Shown piece by piece: positions 23,947-31,835 of a stretch of 64,000 nucleotides of DNA. The position numbers were made by a program, and so were the translations under genes. Position 1 is the stretch's first letter, and each line of letters begins with the position of its first letter. Below the pieces are notes generated by a model, which saw only the letters and a program-made list of their open reading frames with translations, was not told the DNA's origin and did not search any database. Origin of the DNA: Cytophagales bacterium (lineage in GTDB: Bacteria > Bacteroidota > Bacteroidia > Cytophagales > 172606-1); NCBI GenBank assembly GCA_030446715.1, contig JAUJMU010000005.1:87709-151708 (forward strand), in the 5' to 3' direction.

Positions 23947-25287
23947 ATGGCAATTAAAATATTAACCGAACATATTAATAAGCCGGGCATCGAAACCTTC
24001 GAGGTATACCGTCAGCACGGTGGCTACGCCGCCGTGGAGAAGGCACTGAAGAAGATGACACCGGATGAAGTGGTGGAAGAGGTAAAGAAATCCGGTCTGC
24101 GGGGCCGGGGTGGTGCCGGTTTTCCGGCGGGCATGAAGTGGGGTTTCCTCGCCAAGCCCGAAGGCAAGCCCCGTTACCTGGTGTGCAACGCCGATGAAAG
24201 TGAGCCGGGTACGTTCAAGGACCGTCACCTGATGGCCCATTCTCCCCACACGCTCATTGAAGGGATGATTGTAGCCTCTTATGCCCTGGGAGCCAAAACT
24301 TCTTACATCTACGTAAGAGGTGAAATGCTTTACGTTATCCGCATTCTGGAGAAAGCCATTGCGGAGGCGTATGCCAAAGGTTTTTTAGGCAAAAATATTC
24401 TGGGTACCGACTATTCTCTTGATCTGTACGTTCACCCGGGTGGTGGTGCCTACATCTGCGGGGAAGAGACGGCCCTGCTCGAATCACTGGAAGGCAAGCG
24501 GGGCAATCCGCGCAATAAACCGCCTTTCCCGGCTGTCTCAGGATTATATAACTGCCCTACGGTGGTTAACAACGTAGAAACAATTGCCGCAGTCTCCTGG
24601 ATTATCAACAACGGTGGCGAGGAATACGCCAAGGTCGGAGTAGGCCGCAGCACAGGTACCAAGCTGATTTCCGCCTGCGGAAACATCAACAAGCCCGGCG
24701 TGTACGAGATTGAGCTGGGTGTTCCGGTGGAGGAATTCATTTATTCTGATGAATACTGCGGCGGCATTGCAGGCGGCAAAAAGCTGAAGGCGGTAGTGGC
24801 AGGCGGTTCATCAGTACCTGTTTTACCGGCTAACCTGATTACGAAGACAGCCAGCGGAGAAAATCGCCTGATGACGTACGAATCCTTGTCGGACGGCGGT
24901 TTTGCAACGGGCACCATGCTTGGCTCCGGTGGTTTCATTGTCTTCGACGAAGATCAGTGCATCGTGCGGAACACCTGGAACTTCAGCCGCTTTTATCACC
25001 ATGAGTCCTGTGGCCAGTGCAGCCCCTGCCGCGAAGGAACGGGCTGGATGGAGAAAGTACTGCACCGCATTGAGTATGGTCATGGGCACGCCCACGACAT
25101 TGACCTGCTGGTAGATGTAGCCAGGAAAATTGAAGGAAATACCATTTGCCCGTTGGGCGACGCTGCGGCGTGGCCGGTAGGCAGTGCCATCCGTCACTTC
25201 CGTGATGAGTTTGAGTGGCACATCAGGCACCCGCACGAAGCTACCCGGAAGGGAGCAGTTTACCGGAAGGAAGCCGTGTTAGTGTAA
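23947..25287 (+). CDS. nuoF: NADH-quinone oxidoreductase subunit F
   Basis: 446 residues, the 51-kDa NADH-binding subunit. Motifs: GLRGRGGAGFPAGMKW (50-65, nucleotide binding), CNADESEPGTFKDRHLM (FMN), GAYICGEETALLESLEG, and the N3 cluster ligands HHESCGQCSPCREGTGWM with the fourth Cys in NTICPLGDAAAW. It accepts hydride from NADH on FMN and passes electrons to the Fe-S chain. Thirteen bases after its stop, a hicB-hicA pair begins. Confidence 0.97.
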   Translation: MAIKILTEHINKPGIETFEVYRQHGGYAAVEKALKKMTPDEVVEEVKKSGLRGRGGAGFPAGMKWGFLAKPEGKPRYLVCNADESEPGTFKDRHLMAHSPHTLIEGMIVASYALGAKTSYIYVRGEMLYVIRILEKAIAEAYAKGFLGKNILGTDYSLDLYVHPGGGAYICGEETALLESLEGKRGNPRNKPPFPAVSGLYNCPTVVNNVETIAAVSWIINNGGEEYAKVGVGRSTGTKLISACGNINKPGVYEIELGVPVEEFIYSDEYCGGIAGGKKLKAVVAGGSSVPVLPANLITKTASGENRLMTYESLSDGGFATGTMLGSGGFIVFDEDQCIVRNTWNFSRFYHHESCGQCSPCREGTGWMEKVLHRIEYGHGHAHDIDLLVDVARKIEGNTICPLGDAAAWPVGSAIRHFRDEFEWHIRHPHEATRKGAVYRKEAVLV

Positions 25288-25300
25288 TTATTAAGTTTTT

Positions 25301-25531
25301 ATGAAACTCAACAAAGAAATTCATTTGCCGGTTTTGGTGGAGTTGGATGAAAATGGGGTTTTCATCGTCAGCTGTCCTCTTTACAAGGGTTGCCATACCT
25401 ACGGAAAGAACATTGATGAAGCAATGATTAACTTAAGAGAAGTAGTCCAGATGTGCATGGAGGAAGAAGAATCCCAACCTTCCAACACATACATCGGATT
25501 CCGGGAACTAGCATTTATATCACATGCCTAA
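25301..25531 (+). CDS. hicB: HicB-family antitoxin, short form
   Basis: 76 residues with the partial RNase-H-like HicB fold: LPVLVELDENGVFIVSCPLYKGCHTYGKNIDEAMINLREVV (partly quoted; the family pattern is D-x-G-x-F-x-V-x-x-P...G...G-x-x-x-x-E-A). The usual C-terminal DNA-binding helix or ribbon domain is lacking; the protein ends soon after the helix. It should neutralise HicA but may not bind an operator, so expression probably rides on the nuo promoter. It overlaps hicA by eight bases. Confidence 0.82.
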   Translation: MKLNKEIHLPVLVELDENGVFIVSCPLYKGCHTYGKNIDEAMINLREVVQMCMEEEESQPSNTYIGFRELAFISHA

Positions 25532-25766
25532 ACTGCCCGTACTTTCCGGCAAAGAATTAATCAAGCTTTTGGAACGCATAGGGTTTATAACGGTGAGAGT
25601 GAACGGGTCCCATCACCGCATGAAATCTGACGATGGAAGAGTTACAACTGTGCCGGTCCATGGTAATGATGACTTACCCGTCGGTTTACTGAGAAAAATA
25701 ATCCGTGAAGATTTACAGTTGAGCCTGGAAGCGTTTGTTGATTTATATAACCAATTCAGAGGTTAA
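25524..25766 (+). CDS. hicA: HicA-family mRNA interferase toxin
   Basis: 80 residues, dsRBD-like HicA fold. The signature GKELIKLLERIGF (9-21) leads to VNGSHHRMKSDDGR, with the catalytic-type histidine at 30, then VTTVPVHGNDDLPVGLLRKIIRE (partly quoted), which is the usual end of the family. HicA toxins cut mRNA. The ATG at 25524 lies within the hicB end (ATGCCTAA), giving coupled translation. It stops 28 bases before nuoG, inside the respiratory operon. Confidence 0.88.
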   Translation: MPKLPVLSGKELIKLLERIGFITVRVNGSHHRMKSDDGRVTTVPVHGNDDLPVGLLRKIIREDLQLSLEAFVDLYNQFRG

Positions 25767-25794
25767 CACTTCTGGAATTTATTGTTGAAAAGCA

Positions 25795-26847
25795 ATGGCC
25801 GACGAAAAATTAATGTTCAAAGTAACAGTAGATAATATAGAGGTTGAAGTAGAGCCGGGCACCACCATTTTACAGGCGGCCCGCAAGATTGGCGGAGACG
25901 TAGCGCCTCCCGCCATGTGCTACTACTCAACGCTGAAAGGAACGGGTGGCAAGTGCCGGGCCTGCCTTGTAAAAGTAGCCGCCGGTTCGGCAAAAGATCC
26001 CCGCCCGATGCCTAAACTGGTGGCGTCATGCATTACGCCGGTTCAGGATGGAATGATTGTGCAGAATACGACCAATCCGGAAGTGCTGGAAACCCGCAAA
26101 GCTGTGGTAGAGTTTCTGCTGATCAATCATCCGCTGGACTGCCCCGTATGCGACCAGGCCGGAGAATGCAGCCTTCAGGATTTTGCTTACGAACACGGTG
26201 CCGTAAGTACCCGCTATGAAGAAGAACGCCGCACTTTTGATAAAGTAGACCTTGGGCCGTACGTGCAGCTGCACATGACCCGTTGCATTCTTTGCTACCG
26301 CTGCGTGTATACGGCGGATCAGCTCACCAATAAGCGGGTCCATGGGGTACTGGGCCGTGGCGATGCCGCCGAAATCGGCACGTACATCAAAAACTCGCTG
26401 GACAATGACTTCTCCGGCAACGTGATTGATGTATGTCCGGTTGGTGCCCTGACGGATAAGACTTTCCGGTTTAAAAGCCGCGTATGGTTTACCAAACCAG
26501 TGGATGCCCACCGGGATTGCGACAAATGCTGCGGTAAAGTTGTATTGTGGTACAAGGGCGACGACGTGCTCCGGGTGACTACGCGCCGCAATGAGTGGAA
26601 CGAGGTAATGGAATACATCTGTAATACCTGCCGGTTTGAGAAAAAGAAAACCAGTGACTGGGTGATTGAAGGACCGCGGTCAATTGATCCAAGGTCAGTG
26701 ATTTCTCAGAACCACTACAAAAAGAAGGTAGTACCGGATTACATTCACAGAGTAGCTGCTGCTTACAAGCCTATTGACGAAGCCCCGAGGCAGTTGCCGG
26801 AAGGACAAAAACCAGTCGGACTGGACATGCGGACAGAGCCTAAGTGA
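25795..26847 (+). CDS. nuoG: NADH-quinone oxidoreductase subunit G, short form
   Basis: 350 residues. [2Fe-2S] ligands: C42, C54, C57 and C79 (PPAMCYYSTLKGTGGKCRAC, LVASC). The His/Cys cluster N5 is in HPLDCPVCDQAGECSLQ, and the N4 motif in RCILCYRCV with VCPVGALT. The protein ends shortly after a CDKCCGKV...CNTC region and lacks the large molybdopterin-oxidoreductase-like domain of E. coli NuoG (about 900 residues). The frame is intact and such short forms are usual in this phylum, so I do not regard it as broken. Confidence 0.93.
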   Translation: MADEKLMFKVTVDNIEVEVEPGTTILQAARKIGGDVAPPAMCYYSTLKGTGGKCRACLVKVAAGSAKDPRPMPKLVASCITPVQDGMIVQNTTNPEVLETRKAVVEFLLINHPLDCPVCDQAGECSLQDFAYEHGAVSTRYEEERRTFDKVDLGPYVQLHMTRCILCYRCVYTADQLTNKRVHGVLGRGDAAEIGTYIKNSLDNDFSGNVIDVCPVGALTDKTFRFKSRVWFTKPVDAHRDCDKCCGKVVLWYKGDDVLRVTTRRNEWNEVMEYICNTCRFEKKKTSDWVIEGPRSIDPRSVISQNHYKKKVVPDYIHRVAAAYKPIDEAPRQLPEGQKPVGLDMRTEPK

Positions 26848-26995
26848 AATTTTGAATTCTGAATTTTACATGGTGAATGTGAGTGGTCCAATGGGTGAAT
26901 GTTTATGACTTACTTTTGTTCACTGAGCATTTAACACTCATAATTTACCATTTCAGACCTGATCAGTAAGCGTATTTATTTTAAATTTCTGCAAA

Positions 26996-28156
26996 GTGGA
27001 GTTATCCGTTTTTATAGTAAAGTCAATCATCATTCTGGCAGTGTTCGGCGTTTCCCTGCTGATTGCCACCTACTCAACCTGGGCGGAACGGAAAATAGCA
27101 GCTTTTTTGCAGGACCGGCCAGGTCCTAACCGGGCTGGTATTTTCGGACTGCTGCAACCCATTGCCGATGCCGGTAAAATGTTCTTCAAGGAAGATTTTA
27201 TTCCCCGGCAGGCCAACAAATGGTTGTTTATCGCTGGCCCGTCGCTGGCCATGCTTACCGCCTGTATGACCAGTGCGGTAGTGCCTTTCGGCGACACAGT
27301 GCTGGTAAACGGTGCCGAGGTCACGGTGCAGGGCATTGACATCAACATCGGTATACTGTACGTGTTCGGAGTGGTTTCGCTGGGCGTATACGGAGTGATG
27401 ATCGGCGGCTGGGCTTCCAACAATAAGTTTTCCCTGCTGGGTGCCATCCGGGCGGCTTCCCAGAACATCAGCTACGAACTGGCGATGGGTCTTTCCATCA
27501 TTGCCATTCTGATGATGAGCGGTTCATTGTCCCTGAGAACCATCGTGGAACAGCAGCACGGCATGAACTGGAACATATTCTTCCAGCCGGTCGGATTTAT
27601 TATTTTCCTCACCTGCGCTTTTGCGGAGTGTAACCGGACCCCGTTTGACCTTCCAGAGTGCGAAACTGAACTGATCGGCGGCTACCACACGGAGTACAGC
27701 AGCATGAAACTTGGCTTCTATCTGTTTGCCGAATACATCAATATGTTCGTTTCTTCGGCCGTGATTGCAGTGCTGTATTTTGGTGGATACAACTACCCGG
27801 GTATGGACTGGGTCCGGGAATCCCTGATTGGTGGCCTTGGCCTTAACTGGGGTCATAACCTGGCTACGCTGGTTGGGACAATGGTATTCTTCGGGAAAAT
27901 CTTTTTCTTTATTTTCTTCTTCATGTGGGTCCGCTGGACGCTTCCCCGCTTCCGGTACGATCAGCTCATGAACCTTGGCTGGAAAGGACTGATTCCGCTG
28001 GCCATCCTGAACGTAGTGCTTACCGGAGCCGGTCTGCTGGCCGGTACCCGACTGCTGAGCTGGGTGCTGATCCTCGGAGTTGTGCTGGTAGCCACCATTC
28101 AGGCAGGCACTGCCCGGAAGCGGACTGTCGCCGCCGGACGATTGTCTAAAGTATAA
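26996..28156 (+). CDS. nuoH: NADH-quinone oxidoreductase subunit H
   Basis: 386 residues from a GTG at 26996 (MELSVFIVKSIIILAVFG). Eight or nine membrane helices. Family motifs AERKIAAFLQDRPGPNRAG (about 31-49), FAECNRTPFDLPECETELIGG and HTEYSSMKLGFYLFAEY are clear. NuoH forms the quinone entry and links peripheral and membrane arms of complex I. The 148-base spacer before it carries ATTTTGAATTCTGAATTTT-type sequence and an imperfect inverted repeat (26870-26885 with 26935-26951). Confidence 0.96.
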   Translation: MELSVFIVKSIIILAVFGVSLLIATYSTWAERKIAAFLQDRPGPNRAGIFGLLQPIADAGKMFFKEDFIPRQANKWLFIAGPSLAMLTACMTSAVVPFGDTVLVNGAEVTVQGIDINIGILYVFGVVSLGVYGVMIGGWASNNKFSLLGAIRAASQNISYELAMGLSIIAILMMSGSLSLRTIVEQQHGMNWNIFFQPVGFIIFLTCAFAECNRTPFDLPECETELIGGYHTEYSSMKLGFYLFAEYINMFVSSAVIAVLYFGGYNYPGMDWVRESLIGGLGLNWGHNLATLVGTMVFFGKIFFFIFFFMWVRWTLPRFRYDQLMNLGWKGLIPLAILNVVLTGAGLLAGTRLLSWVLILGVVLVATIQAGTARKRTVAAGRLSKV

Positions 28157-28167
28157 ACAGTGATTTT

Positions 28168-28704
28168 ATGAAACTAACCAATAGATCGAGAAAGACGGAT
28201 AAAAGTCCGATGACCATTGCTGAGCGGCTGTACTTACCCGCCATTGCCAGCGGTCTCGGTACCACCATCAAGCACTTCTTCCAGAAAAAACCAACGATAC
28301 AATACCCGGAGCAGAAGCGTGAATTCAGTCCGGTTTTCCGGGGCCTGCACGTACTCAAACGCGACGAGCAGGGCCGTGAACGCTGTACCGCCTGCGGCCT
28401 TTGCGCAGTGGCGTGCCCGGCCGAAGCCATCACCATGATTGCGGGTGAAAGAGAACCGGGTCAGGAGCACCTGTACCGCGAGGAGAAATACGCCGAGGTA
28501 TACGAAATCAATATGCTTCGCTGCATCTTCTGCGGCCTTTGCGAGGAAGCCTGCCCCAAAGCAGCTATTTTCCTCCAGCCGGACAAGATTGCACCAGCCT
28601 TTTACGAGAGGGACGAGGTAATTTTCGGCAAGGACCGGCTGGTGGAGAAAATGGATGACCGGGCCTCAGTTGGCATCGAAAAATACACCGGAGTGAAATC
28701 ATAA
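28168..28704 (+). CDS. nuoI: NADH-quinone oxidoreductase subunit I
   Basis: 178 residues. Two 4Fe-4S ferredoxin motifs: CTACGLCAVACPAEAI (about 73-88) and CIFCGLCEEACPKAAI (about 117-132), holding clusters N6a and N6b that carry electrons to NuoB. An amphipathic N-terminal stretch (LYLPAIASGLGTTIKHFF) rests on the membrane. It starts 11 bases after nuoH. The next spacer holds a 10-bp hairpin. Confidence 0.96.
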   Translation: MKLTNRSRKTDKSPMTIAERLYLPAIASGLGTTIKHFFQKKPTIQYPEQKREFSPVFRGLHVLKRDEQGRERCTACGLCAVACPAEAITMIAGEREPGQEHLYREEKYAEVYEINMLRCIFCGLCEEACPKAAIFLQPDKIAPAFYERDEVIFGKDRLVEKMDDRASVGIEKYTGVKS

Positions 28705-28709
28705 CCCAT

Positions 28710-28755
28710 ACAGACTGCAAGTGTACGTCAGGTGCATCTGCAGTCTGTCTCTTTT
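28710..28755 (+). other. Hairpin between nuoI and nuoJ
   Basis: ACAGACTGCA (28710-28719) pairs with TGCAGTCTGT (28739-28748), followed by CTCTTTTG. Weak terminator or attenuator. Confidence 0.6.
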
Positions 28756-28778
28756 GTGACCAGTCTATCTATCCCATC

Positions 28779-29294
28779 ATGGCCGATAAAATTTTCTACT
28801 TTCTTACTTTTCTCTCCCTGATCAGCGCAATGCTGGTAATCTTTTCGAGGAACCCGGTTCACAGTGTTTTGTACCTGATCCTGACTTTCTTTTGCCTGTC
28901 GGGTCATTACATTCTTCTCAACGCCCAGTTTCTGGCGGCTGTCAATATCATTGTATATGCGGGTGCCATTATGGTTTTGTTTCTGTTCGTGATCATGTTT
29001 CTCAACCTCCGTGAGGACACCGAACCCCGGAAAGGGATGGCCGCAAAACTGGCTGCCGTTGTATCAGGCGGCCTGCTGCTGCTGATTATGGTTGCTGCCC
29101 TGCGTACAGCAGATATGTCAACGCTCAACAACCCGGCAAGTTTCGATTCACAGATTGGTCTGGTGGAAAATCTGGGCAGAGTGTTGTTTACCGATTTCCT
29201 GCTTCCCTTTGAGCTGGCATCTGTCCTGTTTCTGGTTGCCATGGTGGGGGCGGTCATGCTGGGCAAACGGGAGGCAGGCGAACGAAATTTCTGA
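28779..29294 (+). CDS. nuoJ: NADH-quinone oxidoreductase subunit J
   Basis: 171 residues, five membrane helices. NPVHSVLYLILTFFCLSGHYILL and QFLAAVNIIVYAGAIMVLFLFVIMFLNLR (partly quoted) are typical, the latter with the pi-bulge-like YAGAIMVLF segment of the ND6 family. It is a membrane-arm subunit of complex I near the quinone site. The gene is followed by a terminator-like hairpin, so transcription into nuoK may be reduced here. Confidence 0.95.
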   Translation: MADKIFYFLTFLSLISAMLVIFSRNPVHSVLYLILTFFCLSGHYILLNAQFLAAVNIIVYAGAIMVLFLFVIMFLNLREDTEPRKGMAAKLAAVVSGGLLLLIMVAALRTADMSTLNNPASFDSQIGLVENLGRVLFTDFLLPFELASVLFLVAMVGAVMLGKREAGERNF

Positions 29295-29303
29295 TCCTCC
29301 GCT

Positions 29304-29328
29304 AACCTCACCCCTGGTGAGGTTTTTT
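29304..29328 (+). terminator. Terminator-like hairpin between nuoJ and nuoK
   Basis: Perfect 9-bp stem AACCTCACC/GGTGAGGTT (29304-29312 with 29316-29324), 3-base loop, running into a T-run (29323-29328). It sits inside the operon and is followed by its own promoter. Confidence 0.75.
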
Positions 29329-29400
29329 AGTACACGAAATAGTTTCGAAAGAGCAGCTTATTACTTTCCTGAAGAACGGTTTTGCCGGGGCGATACAGTA

Positions 29401-29427
29401 TTGTTTACAAAAGTTTGAATAACTTTG
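29401..29427 (+). promoter_or_regulatory. Internal promoter ahead of nuoK
   Basis: TTG (29401-29403), 16 bases, TAACTTTG (29420-29427), an exact -7 match. It is 37 bases upstream of the nuoK ATG. The spacer is slightly short, so strength is uncertain. Confidence 0.55.
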
Positions 29428-29464
29428 GCCGCTTTTAGGGAGTAACCCTTTAGGAATTAGCAAA

Positions 29465-29794
29465 ATGGAAGAAATACCTGGTGTCATCCGGACCATTCCC
29501 CTTAATTACTACATCTTTCTCAGTACAGCCCTTTTTGTGATCGGTATCGTGGGCGTAATGGTGCGGCGCAATGCGCTGATCATCTTCATGTCCATTGAAT
29601 TGATGCTGAACGCAGTAAATCTGCTTTTGACAGCATTTTCCTCATACCGTTCGGATCCGGCCGGTCAGGTGTTCGTGTTTTTCATCATGGCTGTTGCGGC
29701 AGCGGAAGTAACGGTAGGCCTCGCCATCATCGTAATGATTTACCGCAATACCCGCAGCGTGGATGTGGGCATTCTGAACAGGCTCAAATGGTAA
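29465..29794 (+). CDS. nuoK: NADH-quinone oxidoreductase subunit K
   Basis: 109 residues, three membrane helices. The glutamates of the proton path are in FMSIELMLNAVNLLL and AAEVTVGLAIIV. It is an ND4L-type subunit of the membrane arm. It follows an internal terminator/promoter pair, so nuoK-N may be transcribed partly on their own. NuoL starts 38 bases later. Confidence 0.95.
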   Translation: MEEIPGVIRTIPLNYYIFLSTALFVIGIVGVMVRRNALIIFMSIELMLNAVNLLLTAFSSYRSDPAGQVFVFFIMAVAAAEVTVGLAIIVMIYRNTRSVDVGILNRLKW

Positions 29795-29832
29795 TTTCTC
29801 AGTAGCCTCAGGCATATATATTCATTGAAAAT

Positions 29833-31779
29833 ATGGTTGACTTATCGCAGTATACGCTTACTTGCGCCCTTATCCCTTTCATTCCGCTGATCGGCTTTCT
29901 TATCAACGGGATTGGCTTTCGGCATATACCCAAGGGGCTTGTCGGGTTGACCGGTTCCGCTGCCTCTATCCTTTCTTTCGGATTATCCCTTTATCTTTTC
30001 AACGCATTTCTGGCCGGTGGAAACCAATCTTTTACGGTTTACCTTTTTGACTGGATCACCGTTGGCGACCTTCGCATATCCTTTTCCTTCCTGATCGACC
30101 AGCTTTCCCTGCTGATGCTGCTGATCATAACCGGCGTGGGTTCTCTGATTCATATTTATTCCATCGGCTACATGAAGCACGATGCAGGCTACGGAAAGTT
30201 TTTTGCTTTCCTCAACCTGTTCCTGTTTTCGATGCTGCTGCTGGTAATGGGCTCCAACTATCCGATCATGTTCATCGGCTGGGAAGGCGTTGGTCTGTGC
30301 TCTTACCTGCTGATTGGTTTCTGGAACAAAAATACCAATTACAACAACGCCGCCCGCAAAGCCTTTATCATGAACCGGATCGGTGACCTTGGCTTTCTGC
30401 TGGGCATCTTCCTGATATTTTATACGCTGGGCAGTGTTGAGTTTACTGAGGTTATGCCTAAAGCGGCTACTGTTTTTGGCGTAGATGACGGAACCGTGAT
30501 TGCCATAACTTTGCTATTATTTGTGGGCGCAATGGGTAAAAGTGCCCAGATACCGTTGTACACCTGGCTGCCGGATGCTATGGCTGGCCCAACGCCGGTA
30601 TCTGCTCTGATTCACGCGGCAACGATGGTGACTGCGGGTATTTACATGGTGATCCGCTCCAATGTGTTGTATACCCTCGCCCCGACTACGCTTGGCGTGG
30701 TAGCAGTGATCGGTCTTGCTACTGCTCTGCTGGCGGCTACCATCGGCATTTTCCAGAACGACATCAAGAAAGTACTTGCATACTCTACGGTAAGTCAGCT
30801 GGGATACATGTTTCTCGGCTTGGGAGTAGCCGCGTATTCATCGGCTATGTTCCACGTAATTACCCACGCCTTCTTCAAAGCCTTACTGTTCCTTGGGGCT
30901 GGCAGCGTCATTCACGCCATGAGCGACGAACAGGACATCCGCCGGATGGGCGGTTTGAGAAGACATCTCCCCGTAACTTTTGCTACGTTTCTGGTGGCCA
31001 CCATTGCCATTGCGGGGATTCCGCCCTTTTCCGGCTTCTTTTCCAAAGACGAAATTCTGATGCACGTTTATGAACATAGTCCGGTGATGTGGGTATTGGC
31101 AGTGATCGGGTCAATGATGACTTCATTCTACATGTTCCGCCTGCTGTTTCTGACCTTTGCCGGAACATTCAGGGGAACTCATGAGCAGGAGCACCATCTG
31201 CACGAGTCGCCTGCTTCCATGACCATACCTCTCCTCGTGTTGGCAATACTGTCTGCCGCGGGTGGTGTACTTGGATTACCCGAGGTGTTGGGCGGTGGCA
31301 ATTGGCTGGCTAAGTTTATGAGTCCGCTCTTTGATCTTTCACGTCAGGTAAGGCCGGAATCATTTACCCAAACCCATCTTTCCCATTCACAGGAATATAT
31401 ACTGATGGGTGTATCAGTAGCCGCCGCCTTGCTTGCCCTGGGTGCAGCTGCAGTGCTATATGTAAGCCGAAAAGCTGTACCCGCTCCGGAAGGAACCCGT
31501 TTGCCGGCACTCCAAAACCTCATTTACAACAAGTACTACGTGGATGAATTTTACAACAATATCATTGTAAAGCCATTGCTGGCACTGGGAGATTTTCTGT
31601 ACGGGGTTTTTGAATTTCTGGTCATTGATCTGATCGTGAACGGGGTTGGGAAAGCAACCAACGGCTTGAGTGGCGTATTCAGGAGATTCCAGACCGGGAA
31701 TATCGGGTTTTATATCATCAGCATGGTGGTTGGCATCATCGTGATTCTACTCATTAACCTTCGCGGCTTCATTCTTTAG
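29833..31779 (+). CDS. nuoL: NADH-quinone oxidoreductase subunit L
   Basis: 648 residues, the longest antiporter-like subunit. Many membrane helices; core motifs include FIGWEGVGLCSYLLIGFW, LYTWLPDAMAGPTPVSALIHAATMVTAG (partly quoted), KKVLAYSTVSQLGYMFLG, and HAFFKALLFLGAGSVIHAM. The C-terminal part should form the long lateral helix and last membrane helix (IIVKPLLALGDFLYGVF..., VVGIIVILLINL). It pumps protons at the tip of the complex I membrane arm. Confidence 0.97.
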   Translation: MVDLSQYTLTCALIPFIPLIGFLINGIGFRHIPKGLVGLTGSAASILSFGLSLYLFNAFLAGGNQSFTVYLFDWITVGDLRISFSFLIDQLSLLMLLIITGVGSLIHIYSIGYMKHDAGYGKFFAFLNLFLFSMLLLVMGSNYPIMFIGWEGVGLCSYLLIGFWNKNTNYNNAARKAFIMNRIGDLGFLLGIFLIFYTLGSVEFTEVMPKAATVFGVDDGTVIAITLLLFVGAMGKSAQIPLYTWLPDAMAGPTPVSALIHAATMVTAGIYMVIRSNVLYTLAPTTLGVVAVIGLATALLAATIGIFQNDIKKVLAYSTVSQLGYMFLGLGVAAYSSAMFHVITHAFFKALLFLGAGSVIHAMSDEQDIRRMGGLRRHLPVTFATFLVATIAIAGIPPFSGFFSKDEILMHVYEHSPVMWVLAVIGSMMTSFYMFRLLFLTFAGTFRGTHEQEHHLHESPASMTIPLLVLAILSAAGGVLGLPEVLGGGNWLAKFMSPLFDLSRQVRPESFTQTHLSHSQEYILMGVSVAAALLALGAAAVLYVSRKAVPAPEGTRLPALQNLIYNKYYVDEFYNNIIVKPLLALGDFLYGVFEFLVIDLIVNGVGKATNGLSGVFRRFQTGNIGFYIISMVVGIIVILLINLRGFIL

Positions 31780-31835
31780 ATTTCTCTTGTAAGGAGAAGT
31801 TGTTCCAATCATTCAAGACTTACCATTACTGGCCG

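Noticed and set aside
25795-26847. nuoG looks truncated compared with E. coli
   Set aside because: All Fe-S ligands and an intact frame are present, and short NuoG is usual in this phylum.
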